From Belnapia mucosa (GTDB taxonomy: Bacteria; Pseudomonadota; Alphaproteobacteria; Acetobacterales; Acetobacteraceae), in assembly GCF_016775475.1 (NCBI RefSeq), contig NZ_JAEUXJ010000001.1:868001-932000 (forward strand): a stretch of 64,000 bases of DNA. Reading direction: 5' to 3'. A program made the position numbers and the translations under genes. Below the pieces are notes generated by a model. That model worked only from the letters and a program-made list of their open reading frames with translations, did not search any database and was not told the origin of the DNA. Of this stretch, positions 26,117 to 35,811 are shown piece after piece. Numbering within the stretch: position 1 is the first letter of the stretch; the number at the start of each line of letters is the position of its first letter.

Positions 26117-27047
26117 GCTTCCAGCGCAAGTATCGAAACTACCGGCTAATAGCTCTGACGGGCCTCATCGATCTGGCGCGATCCACAGCTTCGTGGCTGA
26201 TGCCGGTGCTGCTCTGGCTTGGGGTGGAACCTTGGGTTGTGCAAGCGCATCGTAAATATCTTGACAGTAATGCGTGATGGTGTACGAGGCGGCCAAGGTC
26301 TGAGACGCACCAGCCCGTCTAGCAGGGATTCGCCTGCATGACCGGTCTGGCGCGCCAACCCATCCTTGGAGGCTGGACGTGTCGCCTTGCAGACTGAACG
26401 TAGGATGCATGTCTGGCCTTGATTGCATGGCGGCTTGGGGCGGGTTCCGCGGGGACAACCGAGCTTGGCAGCCCAGTCTGTCGCTGTGACCGTAGTTTCC
26501 AGATCAGCACAAACCGTGCGGCCTACTATCAAACAGACTGCCCAACGCGGACCTTGGGGTGGGCCAAGCTATGGTTACAGGGGAGCCTGCATTGAATGCA
26601 TGGCGGGCGGGCAGAAATGCGTGCTGTTCCTCGATGGTCATCCATTCGACGGGTGGACCTTCGGTGGCGTCAGCACCGTCACGTCGCTCGTAGATGCTTG
26701 GTTGGATGGCGAAACTTTGTCAGCGTGCCCCGCTGCGGCGGCTGAGACCAGTACGGCCGGATAAGCCGCGGATCAAGTTCCGCGATGCATTGGGCCATTT
26801 TTGCACACCCACCAATGCATGGCTTGTGGCGGCTCGACCAATGCGCGTCTCATGACCGATCCACGTCGCTCACTTGCTGAACCAGCACCCGAAACGCTGC
26901 CGAGCACCGAATCGACGAGAAGGCGAGGTGCGTCTATCTTTTTCCACTCAGCATTTTGTATAAAATAATAAGCATCGGGAAAAGTTTATAGGCAGACGGT
27001 CCAGAATGCTGATACGGTCCCAGACCAAATTATAGGTCCAAGGAGCC
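26117..27047. other. Gene-poor region upstream of the sensor kinase
   Basis: About 930 bases with no confident gene except the weak candidate at 26600-26764. The right end (26940-27030) is clearly AT-richer, with TTTTGTATAAAATAATAAGC near 26950, and probably holds the promoter of the kinase gene. Confidence 0.4.
26600..26764 (+). CDS. Weak small-protein candidate
   Basis: A 54-codon frame with KCVLFLDGHPFDGWTFGGVS and SLVDAWLDGE looks more protein-like than its surroundings. There is no clear ribosome binding site, and the frame is open further upstream. It may be a relic or a chance frame. No family recognised. Confidence 0.25.
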   Translation: MAGGQKCVLFLDGHPFDGWTFGGVSTVTSLVDAWLDGETLSACPAAAAETSTAG

Positions 27048-28091
27048 GTGGCATCGCTCATCAAGTATACCGCCGCGACTAGGAGGTGGCCCTTCGCACT
27101 GCGTCTGGTCGCAGGGTTGGCGTTGGCCTACCTCGCTGAGGGACTTCATCGGGTCGCCTTTGCCGATGCGAACCTCTACCCTTACGTGTTCGCTTTTCCC
27201 GCCGTCGTTCTCGCAGGCGTTGCCTTTGGCCGGAACGCCGGGTCCGCTGCTCTGTTCGCCAGCATCGGATTTGTTGCTTTCAGCCTACCGCCTGTTGGCG
27301 ACTTCGCTGTTCAGGATGGGCGGGACGCATTCGAACTGATCCTCTACGCCGCTCTTGCGACAGCCACGCTTGTTGTCGTGGACGCAATGCATGTCCTTGC
27401 AACCCGCGCCTCGGCGGCGCAGGCCGAGACCGCCACGGCAAAAGCGCGCGCCGCCTCGTCCGAGCAGGAGCACAATCTCCTGCTGGCGGAGTTCCGGCAT
27501 AGAGTCAAAAACGATCTCGCCCGGCTTGCGGCGACCTTCGCACTCCGAGCGGCCCATGCCAGCCCGGAGACTGCGGAAGCCTTGCGAGCGGCGTCCAGCC
27601 GGGTCCACCTTTTTGCCACCATTTACGACCAGATGGGCCTCCGGAAAGGCGTGATGGTCGCCGACATCCATGACTTTCTACGTGACCTCGTGCGGGATCT
27701 GAATGCCACGATTGAGCGCGAGCAACCTGTGGGGCTCATCCTCAATGCCGAGGCGCACACGCTCCCGTTTGGTCAGGCCAGCGCCATCGCGCTGATCGTC
27801 AATGAGTTGGTCACCAACGCTCTCAAGCATGCATTCCCGGACGACATGTCCGGCACCATTCGTGTCGAGTTTCGGCGTGAAGGCAGCGATTACGTGCTGT
27901 TCGTCGTGGACGATGGAGTGGGGATGCCGTCCACGACCACCGGAACGAAAGGCTTGGGAAGCCGAATCGTCCGAGCGCTCGCGGCTCAGTTGGGTGGACG
28001 CTTGCAGGTCGGTGACAACCCTGCTGGCGGAACCCAGCATGTATTGCGGTTCCCGGTCGCGGCCGACCACGGCCCGAGCAAAGCACCCTAG
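27048..28091 (+). CDS. Membrane sensor histidine kinase, HisKA_2 type
   Basis: 347-residue kinase read from GTG after AAGGAGCC. Residues about 18-112 hold four hydrophobic segments of the DUF4118 (KdpD-like) type. A coiled coil (120-140) leads to the phospho-accepting His151 in EFRHRVKNDLARL. The ATPase domain has the N-box IVNELVTNALKHAF (Asn252/257) and the G-box VVDDGVGMP, then GLGSRIVRALAAQLGG. It probably phosphorylates a stand-alone receiver; no regulator gene is adjacent. Its last codons and downstream sequence are copied as a relic at 48330-48530. Confidence 0.88.
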   Translation: MASLIKYTAATRRWPFALRLVAGLALAYLAEGLHRVAFADANLYPYVFAFPAVVLAGVAFGRNAGSAALFASIGFVAFSLPPVGDFAVQDGRDAFELILYAALATATLVVVDAMHVLATRASAAQAETATAKARAASSEQEHNLLLAEFRHRVKNDLARLAATFALRAAHASPETAEALRAASSRVHLFATIYDQMGLRKGVMVADIHDFLRDLVRDLNATIEREQPVGLILNAEAHTLPFGQASAIALIVNELVTNALKHAFPDDMSGTIRVEFRREGSDYVLFVVDDGVGMPSTTTGTKGLGSRIVRALAAQLGGRLQVGDNPAGGTQHVLRFPVAADHGPSKAP

Positions 28092-28117
28092 GCTGGCCGG
28101 AGCTTGAATGTCCCCCG

Positions 28118-28200
28118 CGCGGTGCTGGTCGGCAGCCTTGCCCAGCCACGACAGGAGTTCTTTCAGTAGGTAGCTGCTGCGAAGCGAGAGGCGCGCCAGC
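28118..28200 (+). pseudogene. Relic of lpxD 3' end
   Basis: Directly after the kinase gene the DNA reads AVLVGSLAQPRQEFFQ, then a stop and VAAAKR, matching the LpxD C-terminus ALVGSPAQPRQEFFRQVAAVKR at 41818-41890. Only the last ~27 codons are present. The same relic appears at 48436. Confidence 0.8.
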
Positions 28201-28277
28201 AGCGGAGATGAGGTGGTTACGCCACGGCGGTTGCCAGTGCCGTCACAGCGCCCCAATGTAGCCCGGCCGCTCCTGCC

Positions 28278-28425
28278 TCAGACTAGCCTGAGGTTCGCTG
28301 CCGCCTCCTTGCCACGCTCGGTTACCACCTCGTAGGTGACCTTCTGTCCCTCGTCGAGGCCCCTCAATCCCGCAGTCTGCACAGCGGTGATGTGGACGAA
28401 CATGTCCTGGCCGCCGTCCTCGTGC
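28278..28425 (-). pseudogene. Relic of cold-shock protein gene (3' part)
   Basis: Minus-strand sequence encodes [20 protein letters not shown], continues to a stop, and ends EAAANLRLV, matching residues about 24-67 of the intact cold-shock protein at 48599-48802. The first 22 codons, including the RNP1 motif KGFGFI, are missing. It lies next to the lpxD relic, as in the two other copies of this block. Confidence 0.85.
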
Positions 28426-28481
28426 GAGCCCGGCGCAGCGAGCATGACACGGGACAAACCTGCCCTATCCTGCCCAGCGTG

Positions 28482-28894
28482 CTACGCCGGAGATGCTGCT
28501 GGCTTTCCCTTCTCGACCGTGAGAGTACTGATGAGCTTTGTCACGGTCGGCCCGTTCTTCGCGCTGTGGGTGACGCCCTGCGGCACTTGGAGGCCCGTGC
28601 CGGGCGTCAACTCGATCGGGTCGCACCCTTCGATGTAGAGCATACCGCTGCCCTCCAAAACATAGCCCGTCTCGATGCCGGGATGGACGTGACGCTCGAC
28701 ATCGGAGTTCGGCGGCACCTCGACGAGGACTTGATAACTACATGAGTGCCGCCCGGTAGCTCGGTCTGGTTAAGGATCGTACGTTTCAGCCCAGCGCTTT
28801 AAAGCTGCGGTGCCTGCTGGGCCTCGGCCGTCGTTGCGACCAGCCCGGCGGCGCTGCAAATCCAGCAGCCAGAGAAAAGCCGTCGCGTCAGCAT
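28482..28894 (-). pseudogene. Exported cupin gene with stop codon and frameshift
   Basis: The gene starts MLTRRLFSGCWICSAAGL, a signal peptide ending near TTAEAQ. After APQL comes an in-frame TAA (28800-28802), then AGLKRTILNQTELPGGTHVV in the same frame. A missing base near 28735 then shifts to the frame with VEVPPNSDVERHVHPGIETG and VPQGVTHSAKNGP, the cupin motifs with metal-binding His. Without the two lesions it would encode a periplasmic cupin of about 135 residues. The downstream part alone could be translated as 78 residues. Confidence 0.8.
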
Positions 28895-29177
28895 GATTTG
28901 GTCCTCCCCTTGTCTCTGGTCCCGGCCAGCCAAGGGGAAACAGTTTGAAGTCCTAGAACAAGCACGATCTGCAAGGTGTGCCGAGAGTCTCTCGCTGGGG
29001 GCGAATGCACGTATCGGGCCGTAGTTCGAGCGACACACAACCGCTGAAACCAGATATGTGCAGCAGAGCGGAGGATTGATCGCGTAAGTGTATTGCAATC
29101 AGAATGCGACTTAGTGCTGGTCCGTTTCGCAAATGCCGACCTAGTGTCCCAATGCAGCCCATGGCGGAGGGCGACCG

Positions 29178-29474
29178 ATGGTAGGCATACCGGACGACCT
29201 GTTCTGCCATGCGCTAGGCTTCCTCGCCTGCGGCCTCGTTCTCTGCACCTTCGCTATGACTTCGATGCGCCCTCTGAGAATGGTCGCCTTGGCGAGCAAC
29301 GTTAGTTTCATCTGTTACGCTTGGATGATGGGACTCTGGCCCATCCTTGCGCTGCACTCCATCCTGCTGCCACTCAATGCAGTGCGACTTATTCAGATCG
29401 AGATGCAACGGCGGCGCCTGATGGTGGGTGTGTTTCGGCTCCATCCGAAGGTGGCTCATGCTAAGCACACATAA
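29178..29474 (+). CDS. Small membrane protein
   Basis: 98-residue protein starting MVGIPDDLFCHALGFLA after GGAGGGCGACC. Three hydrophobic segments are visible: 8-27, 36-53 and 55-70 (ASNVSFICYAWMMGLWPILA; LHSILLPLNAVRLIQI). The order matches the membrane part often found before cyclic-nucleotide-binding domains in Alphaproteobacteria, but here it stands alone with a basic tail. It may be a membrane module whose partner domain was lost, or a small integral protein of unknown role. Confidence 0.65.
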   Translation: MVGIPDDLFCHALGFLACGLVLCTFAMTSMRPLRMVALASNVSFICYAWMMGLWPILALHSILLPLNAVRLIQIEMQRRRLMVGVFRLHPKVAHAKHT

Positions 29475-29779
29475 GCCTTCCACCACCCTAAAGGCGGAAG
29501 TGGGCTGTAGACAACGTATCTGACCGGCGCGTCAGATGCTTGGGCTGTCGGCCTTGCTACGCTGGCGCGTCTGCCGCACCTGGGTGCTTACGCCGCGATC
29601 TCGTCCTCGCCATCTCCATCGTTGTTGCCATAGTCCTCATCGAGCGTCGCCGGAGGCCCCGTCGTGGCCTGGGCGCCCAAACCGTCTGAATGCCATCGCC
29701 GACTGCTAGATCGCCCTTCCGATGCGACCGCGGCGATGCTCATTATTGGGGCGCCATCCGGCATGTAAGGGAGGACAGA
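29475..29779. other. Intergenic stretch with acidic-tail relic
   Basis: About 300 bases. On the minus strand, 29588-29640 encodes LDEDYGNNDGDGEDEIAA and a stop, closely resembling the end of the protein at 49533-50597 (DDDGDDEDGEDEIAA). The rest of that gene is not seen here. Nothing else is recognised. Confidence 0.5.
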
Positions 29780-30025
29780 ATGGCCGAAGCAGCGGGTGAC
29801 GTGCTCATCGTGCCGACATCACGTGGGCAGGCCGAGGCGAGGCGGATGGGGCACGCCGAGGCTGGGGCGAGCCGTTGGTGCATCAGCCACCCTTGGGACA
29901 CCGACATCTTCTACGGCACCGCGGAGCAGGCCATGGCGCATATGAAGAAGCTGGTGGCCGAGCAGGAGGCCGCAGCAGCCAAACGGCTGTCGCCCAAGCA
30001 GGGGGACATCGAGCCGCGAACGTGA
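29780..30025 (+). CDS. Small conserved hypothetical protein
   Basis: 81-residue protein starting MAEAAGDVLIVPTSRGQAEA after GGGAGGACAG. The middle reads SRWCISHPWDTDIFYGTAEQ followed by a helix (AMAHMKKLVAEQEAAAAK). No signal peptide is present. The shape (short strands then a helix) is seen in unnamed small alphaproteobacterial proteins. Function unknown. Confidence 0.55.
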   Translation: MAEAAGDVLIVPTSRGQAEARRMGHAEAGASRWCISHPWDTDIFYGTAEQAMAHMKKLVAEQEAAAAKRLSPKQGDIEPRT

Positions 30026-30248
30026 CCATCACCGTCGTCGAGCGCCACCTGCGAGCCGTGTTGCGCTTCCCCTCGACCGCGCGAGTACGAGTCGTCGCGC
30101 TTCGCACCGGAACGACACCAGGGAGGCTTCGTTCACCCAGGCGAGTCAACGGCCGCTTCTTGCGAGTAGGCCACAGGACGGCGGGGATGAAAGTGACGCC
30201 CAGGTATCTCGGTCGCGGACGAGGCGGCTTGGCGGACGAGGAACGACC

Positions 30249-30659
30249 ATGGTGGACCACACCGGCCTGCTGGTCAGGGAGTACGAGGCGATCAATGCCC
30301 ACTTGCGGAGCAACATCGGGCAGTTCGTCAACTGGTTCAGCTTCTTCCTGACTGCCAGCTTCGTGGCCCTTGCCGCCTTCCTCGCCGTGGGCGACCGCTG
30401 GCCCGAGGTGCGGCTTATGCGGTTGCGCTACGTTGTGCCGGGAGTGTTCCTGTTTCTGCACATGCTGGCCTTCGTCGGCATCTTGATCTTTCGCCGCTAT
30501 ATCGCCGCCGCGAGTAGGCGCGTTGAGGAAATCATTGCGGAGGCAGGGGAGATGGGCCGCTCCCCGATCCCGGTCGGCTTTTGCAAGTGGATGACCAACC
30601 TCATGGCCGCGGGATTCTGGTCTCCTATTTCGCGTGGCTCCTGGCCCTGTTCGTCTAGC
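30249..30659 (+). pseudogene. Hypothetical membrane protein with a late frameshift
   Basis: The protein starts MVDHTGLLVREYEAINAHLR and has hydrophobic segments at about 27-47 and 61-85. At NLMAAG near 30610 one base seems to be missing: the neighbouring frame continues GILVSYFAWLLALFV and stops at 30659, giving a third membrane segment and a compact protein of about 136 residues. Read without correction, the frame would run on to 31055 through low-quality sequence. Function unknown. Confidence 0.6.
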
Positions 30660-31095
30660 GGGCTGCCGCGCCTGCCACAGGCCGCGGCCGCGCTCCGAGG
30701 AGCAGCGGCGGAGGTGCGCGAGGTAGGAGTCGAAGGTAACAGCCTGCGGCACCAGACTGACACTCAGCGCCATCCGCCTGCCGAGGCCGGGGCGGGGTGC
30801 ATCCGCTGCTGGCTCGCATCCGCGCGGGTAGTAAGCCCTCGCGGAGCACCGTTCGGCATATCATCGGCCACAACTTTAACGAGTGTTGACGACAGAAACT
30901 CGCGGCATAATCGAATAGTTGTAGAGCGCTGTCTCAAGCGGGACGTAGCAGACAGCGCAAGAGAGGTGCGGAAACACCAGGACGTTACCTCCGTACTAAT
31001 ACGCACGGAGGCCATTTGCCGTTGGAATTATTTGCGTGGTCACTCACGTGTGTGAGACCATCCCGCCAGGGTGGAAGTAGCAGGAGCGAAAGCTC
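30660..31095. other. Intergenic region upstream of the hybrid kinase
   Basis: About 430 bases with no credible gene. It should contain the promoter of the hybrid kinase at 31096, but I cannot fix the boxes. Confidence 0.35.
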
Positions 31096-32763
31096 GTGAC
31101 ACACAGCAGTCCGCTATCCTCACGACCGGCGACCATTCCGAGAGGCGCCTTTCTGACCGCAGCGCCAGATGTCGCTCATGCCGCTCTGCGCGAAAGCGAA
31201 GATCATCACCGTGCCAACTTCGTTCGCGCACCTGTTCCCATGCTGGTGCTCGACATGGAGGCGACTGTGACCGACGTGTCGGACCGGTTGCTCAGTCTGC
31301 TGGGCTACAGCCGCCATGAGGTTGTCGGCCGCGCTGTCTCGGAGTTCCAAACGCCGTCGTCCGCTCGACAGACCACAACCGGTTGGGAGGACTTCCTGGC
31401 CAGAGGTGAAGCCCGCGACCTAGAGCGCCGCTTTCGCAGGCGCGACGGTGCTGAGCTTGACGTGATCCTGTCGGCAACAGTCGAACGCACACCGGGAAGC
31501 GGTGAGGCTCGGGTTATTGCAGCGCTGACCGATGTTACAGACCGCAAGCGGGCCGAGGTGGCGTTGAGGGCCAGCGAGGAAGGGCTACGTCACGCCCAGA
31601 AAATGGAGGCCATTGGCCAACTTACCGGCAGCATCGCCCATGACTTCAACAACGTGCTGCAAGCCGTGACGAGCAATCTTGAACTAATCTTGGGCCGAGT
31701 GGGGAATGATGGAGCCGAGGTGGCTCGGCTTGCTGACAACGCTCTCGATGCTGCAAAGCGGGCGACAGCAATAACGTCTCAGCTACTCACCTTTGCTCGT
31801 GGCCAGCAACTTGATCTGAAACCACATGATCCGGTTGGGATCGTCAACGGGCTTCGGGGTCTCCTTGCACGGGCCGCAGGCGACCGGATCACACTGCATA
31901 TCGATGTTCCGGAACAGAGCGTTGGGACATGCCTCGCCGACTTGAACCAACTCGAATGTGCTCTCCTCAACCTCGTCATCAATGCTCGGGACGCCATTGG
32001 CGGGCAGGCCGGAACGATCACTGTCTCGCTACGGAGTGAGGAAGTAGTGGCGGTAGCCGGAAATCGACTGCCCAGGGGCAGCTACATCCGCCTTGCTGTC
32101 CGTGACGATGGACCGGGTATGTCGGAGGAGGTTTGCCGTCGAGCCTTCGAGCCGTTCTTCACGACCAAAGGTCCAGGCAAAGGCACCGGTCTTGGCCTCG
32201 CCCAAATCCATAGCTTTGCCCACCAGTGCGGCGGCACGGCGTCTATCGCCAGCGCGCCCTGGAAGGGCACCGAGGTGTCCGTTCTTCTGCCTCGCGCGCA
32301 TGAAGCGACCGGGCACATGGCTGTGCCAGTTACGCCGCGTGCCGAAGCCGAAGCCGAGGCCGAGCCGGGTATGGGCGAGACTGTGCTGATCGTCGAGGAC
32401 GACGCCATGGTACGTTCGACGCTGGCCGAAACACTGGCCGAACTGGGCTACCAAACTATCGAAGCGGATGACGCCGACGCTGCGCTGGCTTTGTTGGAAG
32501 GCGGGGCAATGGCGGACCTGATCCTCACTGACATCTCCATGCCGGGCAGCATGGATGGTTTGGAATTCGCCCGCGTTGCCCATGGCCGCTTCCCACAGAT
32601 ACCTGTGATCCTGACAACAGGCCATATTGAGGTCTTGGGGGACATGGCGTTACCGCGTGATGTGGGCATTCTGAGCAAGCCATACACTCGCGGCGACATC
32701 TCCGCCGCTGCACGGCATGCGCTGGTTAGGCGGAAACAGCACCTTGCTGGCCCGTTCGGTTAA
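31096..32763 (+). CDS. Hybrid histidine kinase: PAS, kinase and receiver
   Basis: 555-residue soluble hybrid kinase read from GTG. Domains in order: PAS (about 38-150), HisKA with His182 in [14 protein letters not shown], HATPase with Asn296 in [10 protein letters not shown] and the G-boxes VRDDGPGM and [12 protein letters not shown], then an Ala/Glu linker and a receiver (about 428-545) with acidic VEDD, Asp479 in LTDISMPG and Lys528 in SKPYT. All key residues are present. It would autophosphorylate on signal binding to PAS and pass phosphate to its own receiver. The PAS ligand is unknown; no membrane segment is present. Confidence 0.9.
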   Translation: MTHSSPLSSRPATIPRGAFLTAAPDVAHAALRESEDHHRANFVRAPVPMLVLDMEATVTDVSDRLLSLLGYSRHEVVGRAVSEFQTPSSARQTTTGWEDFLARGEARDLERRFRRRDGAELDVILSATVERTPGSGEARVIAALTDVTDRKRAEVALRASEEGLRHAQKMEAIGQLTGSIAHDFNNVLQAVTSNLELILGRVGNDGAEVARLADNALDAAKRATAITSQLLTFARGQQLDLKPHDPVGIVNGLRGLLARAAGDRITLHIDVPEQSVGTCLADLNQLECALLNLVINARDAIGGQAGTITVSLRSEEVVAVAGNRLPRGSYIRLAVRDDGPGMSEEVCRRAFEPFFTTKGPGKGTGLGLAQIHSFAHQCGGTASIASAPWKGTEVSVLLPRAHEATGHMAVPVTPRAEAEAEAEPGMGETVLIVEDDAMVRSTLAETLAELGYQTIEADDADAALALLEGGAMADLILTDISMPGSMDGLEFARVAHGRFPQIPVILTTGHIEVLGDMALPRDVGILSKPYTRGDISAAARHALVRRKQHLAGPFG

Positions 32764-32946
32764 GGGCGTGACCGGTTTTCATCCTCGGCGGGTCGGTCCA
32801 TTCCGGTTGGTAACTCGGCGGAAAACACCGCCTTGACGATCCTCTTAGTTGAAGGACGTGCTCGGTGGGGCACGGTAGATGCCGGATCGGGCGGTAGATG
32901 GCCACAGTCTGGCCGGCGCCGCCCAGGCGATCGTAGGCGTGCTCCC

Positions 32947-33417
32947 TCACACGCGGATGCGGTCCGAAGAACGGTTTGTTAATGGGAGAGGATGGCCTGT
33001 CCCGCCGGATCGTCGTTCTGCGGCGGTCAGGTTCTCCACGGCGGCAACCAGCGCGTCCGAGTAGAACGGCTTCGCCAGCACGGAGGCGGCCGAGTGCGCG
33101 CCTCGCTCGCAGCCATCGCCATAACCCGAGGCAAAGACGAACGGCACCCCAAGGGCGGCTAGACGGTCGGCAACTGGCGAGACCGCCGTGCCTTCGAGGT
33201 TCATGTCCAGCACTGCGGCGTTCAATCCGCCGTTGCATGCTGCGCCTTCGATCAGCCCCAGCGCCTCGTCCACGGAGGAGGCTGAGCCGATGACTTCCGC
33301 CCCGGCGGCAACCAGCCCTTCCTCCATCAGCATGGCGACCACCGCCTCGTCCTCGACCACGAGGACCCGTCTGCCAGCCAGCCCGTGGCGTTGGCGGGGG
33401 AGGTATGTAGCGTGCAT
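32947..33417 (-). CDS. Single-domain response regulator
   Basis: 156-residue protein with one receiver domain. Acidic residues are in VLVVEDEAVV (about 20-23), the acceptor is Asp71 in AAVLDMNLEG, and the conserved Lys is Lys116 in LAKPF. About 15 residues precede and 30 follow the domain without forming an output domain. It could receive phosphate from one of the orphan HWE/HisKA_2 kinases nearby. It is convergent with the hybrid kinase. The sequence is closest in style to receivers paired with HWE kinases. Confidence 0.85.
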   Translation of the reverse strand: MHATYLPRQRHGLAGRRVLVVEDEAVVAMLMEEGLVAAGAEVIGSASSVDEALGLIEGAACNGGLNAAVLDMNLEGTAVSPVADRLAALGVPFVFASGYGDGCERGAHSAASVLAKPFYSDALVAAVENLTAAERRSGGTGHPLPLTNRSSDRIRV

Positions 33418-33596
33418 ATGACTACCCTCCTCGCCCTGAGTTGGCGATCAAGGCGGGGCAAGGTCACCAGACACTCTGCCCCAATACATCCGACACGAAA
33501 TCCTTCCGGCGTGTCCTCGTCTGTCCCGTTTCGCACGGACAGGCCCGCACTGCGCGAGTGCCAAATGGCCCAGGGCTCTGGGGCAGGTCAATCTGT

Positions 33597-33947
33597 TCAG
33601 GTATGTGGCGGACTTCCGGCGGCAACCTGCGGTGTGGCAGCGTCAGTGGCGATAGTCGCCTTGAGTATCAGGGGCGACCCAAGCATCTGATCCTGCGCGC
33701 GCCGGACCACGCCGTAGCACTCGCAGGCGGCACTCTCTAGGCCGGGACGATGGGTAACCTCAATGCAGCCCTGGTCGTCGTGGATGAGGCCCGCTTTTTG
33801 GAGTTGACCCGCCGCGATGGTGACCCGGGCGCGGCGCACCCCAAGCATCATGGCCAGGAACTCATGGGTCATGGGGAACTCGTCATTTCCAGTGGTCCTG
33901 TCGTGCGCCATCAGCACCCAGCGTGCGACCTTCCGGCGCTCCATCAC
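33597..33947 (-). pseudogene. Crp/Fnr-type regulator, only the HTH part left
   Basis: 116 codons encode the C-terminal part of a Crp/Fnr regulator: RKVARWVLMAHDRTTGNDEF, then MTHEFLAMMLGVRRARVTIA (winged helix) and LQKAGLIHDDQGCIEVTHR. The N-terminal cyclic-nucleotide-like domain is absent; upstream DNA gives only a few more matching residues before a stop. The N-terminal truncation makes ligand-controlled regulation impossible, though a free DNA-binding fragment could still be made. Confidence 0.7.
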
Positions 33948-34264
33948 CCGCGAGCAGGCGCGTCGAGGAGATCACAGCCCCACAGAAGCAAGCCCGAGCG
34001 CCACCGCGATCCTGAGCACAGATGCCATGTCGTTCCCTTCGGGCGGCAGAATCACCATGTGCGCATACGGTCGGGGCTGGGAGGTGTGTTGGGACCTGAA
34101 CGCATTGGATCAGAGCCGTAAACCGAGTGCATCGTCAGGCTGTGGGACGACCCGAGGTCGAGGTTCATGCTTCGGCCGAGACGAGCCGGGGCATATGCAA
34201 CTCGACAGCCGCGCCGCTGCCTGGAAGGACACAGGCCGCTACGGCGACCGCAAGGAGGGTGGCC
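33948..34264. other. Divergent intergenic region
   Basis: About 320 bases between the Crp/Fnr relic and ABM copy 3. It may contain the decayed 5' part of the regulator gene and the promoter of the ABM gene; neither can be shown clearly. Confidence 0.35.
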
Positions 34265-34885
34265 ATGTATCTCATGATCCGGAAACACGCCGACAAGGCA
34301 GCCGCGATGCCGCTGCTCGCACCTCGCGTCCGGGACAGCCTCGTGCCGCTGCTCAAGCAAGCCCCCGGCTTCGCGGGTTACTGCGTCTTTGCCAGCGAGG
34401 ACGGTCATGCCGTGTCAGTCACACTTTTCGACGACCAGCAAACGGCCCTGCGGGCGGAGGCGCAGGTCCACCCCTGGATGGTGTCGGCGCTGGGGGACAT
34501 CGTGGCTGATCCGCCGGAGATCGTGGCAGGGAATGTGCTGGTGGCGGAGGAAGTGCCTCCCATGCGGCTGGCCGCGGGCGACAGCCTGTTCGTGGTTGTC
34601 CGCTACTACGACGGCCTCACAAGCTCGCCAGATTGGATGGCGCGCTGGGTCCGGGCGAACATCCTACCGCCTTTGAGGGAGCAGGCGGGCTTCCGTGGCT
34701 TCTACAACTTCTCCCGCGACGGCGACGGCACACGAGGCGGCTCGGTCATCCTATGGCATGGCCGCGAGAGCGCGGTGCAGTCGGGCAAACTGGCGGCGCT
34801 GATCGACGCGGCCAAGCTGACCGGCATTGCCTGGAACCGGCCAGACGTGATGATCGGCCGGACGGCTGTCTCAGCGGCGATGTGA
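34265..34885 (+). CDS. Tandem ABM-like protein, copy 3
   Basis: 206-residue protein starting MYLMIRKHADKAAAMPLLAP after AAGGAGGG. Two halves are visible: GFAGYCVFASEDGHAVSVTL followed by VADPPEIVAGN, and GFRGFYNFSRDGDGTR then GSVILWHGRES. The end is TAVSAAM, equivalent to TAVLAMA in copies 1 and 2. It belongs with copies 4 and 5 (start MY-x-x-x-R) rather than with the MHIMISRY pair. A kinase relic lies 25 bases downstream. Function unknown. Confidence 0.7.
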   Translation: MYLMIRKHADKAAAMPLLAPRVRDSLVPLLKQAPGFAGYCVFASEDGHAVSVTLFDDQQTALRAEAQVHPWMVSALGDIVADPPEIVAGNVLVAEEVPPMRLAAGDSLFVVVRYYDGLTSSPDWMARWVRANILPPLREQAGFRGFYNFSRDGDGTRGGSVILWHGRESAVQSGKLAALIDAAKLTGIAWNRPDVMIGRTAVSAAM

Positions 34886-34910
34886 CCGCGGCACAGACGG
34901 CTGTGCCGCG

Positions 34911-35213
34911 ATGCCGCTCGGCCTCATCGTCGGCGAAGCGGTCACCAACGCGCTCAGATACGTCTTTTCCGAAGGGCGCGAGGGGCGCGTCCGGGTCGAG
35001 TTGCGCTCCATCGGCGGCAGGACGATGCGCCCGCAGATCGAGGACGACGGGGCCGGGATAGCCCAGCGAGCGCCGGGCAGGCTTACTCGGGCTGCGGTTC
35101 GTCGAGATGTTCGCCAACAGGTAAGTGGCCGGGCCACGATGGAGGCCGGGCGTAGCGGCCAGGGCACCGCCGTGGTGGACATCTTCCCCGAACAAAGCGT
35201 CAAGCCGGACTGA
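34911..35213 (+). pseudogene. Relic of a HisKA_2 kinase ATPase domain
   Basis: About 100 codons start at the N-box: LGLIVGEAVTNALRYVFSEG, then RPQIEDDGAGI. Near 35080-35110 the frame breaks: the next frame reads LGLRFVEMFAN, and the original frame resumes at QVSGRATMEAGRSGQGTAVV. Everything before the N-box, including the phospho-accepting His, is missing. It follows the ABM gene without a promoter of its own. Confidence 0.75.
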
Positions 35214-35285
35214 TCAAGGCGATGCGCCGCCCCAGCGCGAGCCGCACCACACGTGGAGGGTTCCCGACGCGGGACAAATCGCCCC

Positions 35286-35507
35286 TTAGTTACCTCCACC
35301 ACGAGCCTTGCACTCCATTCGAAGGTGCTCTCGCATTAGGTCGAGGGTGGTTTGCAGCGTCGCCAACACTACCCTGGCTATCGCCGCCGCCTCAGGATGG
35401 TTGTCCCTGTCCATCTCGTCGATGATGGCAAGCTGGCGGGTAACGCGCTCCTCACCTTCTCGGACATGGCGATCAGCCAAGGCAAGGGCATCTTCGGGCG
35501 GGTTCAT
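35286..35507 (-). CDS. Small conserved helical protein
   Basis: 73-residue protein starting MNPPEDALALADRHVREGEE after GGGAGGC. It is all-helical with a pattern EERVTRQLAIIDEMDRDNHP then AAIARVVLATLQTTLDLMRE, which I recognise from short alphaproteobacterial hypotheticals found beside sensor kinases and stress genes. No membrane segment is present. Function unknown. Confidence 0.7.
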   Translation of the reverse strand: MNPPEDALALADRHVREGEERVTRQLAIIDEMDRDNHPEAAAIARVVLATLQTTLDLMREHLRMECKARGGGN

Positions 35508-35811
35508 GATTGCCTCCCTCGACCCGCACCTTACCACAACCGGTCTCTGTTCCGTTGCTGGAATGCTCGACGGTAGGCCCGTCCGTGCCGCAACGGACTA
35601 CTTCTGCCGCTTGGACTGTTGCCTTCTACCAGCAGAAGGTTGTCAGTCGGCGCATCAGTTCCTCGGGTTGGCTCCGAGATAAGCCCAAACGATTGTGGCC
35701 AGAGTCATTTAGCTGACATACGTTCGATCAAAACAGCTATTGGGCGGGAACGCCTCCGAGGGAGTTCGGTTGGGGTTTCGGACGCTCTGCCCGTCCTTCC
35801 GCGTGAGGGTC

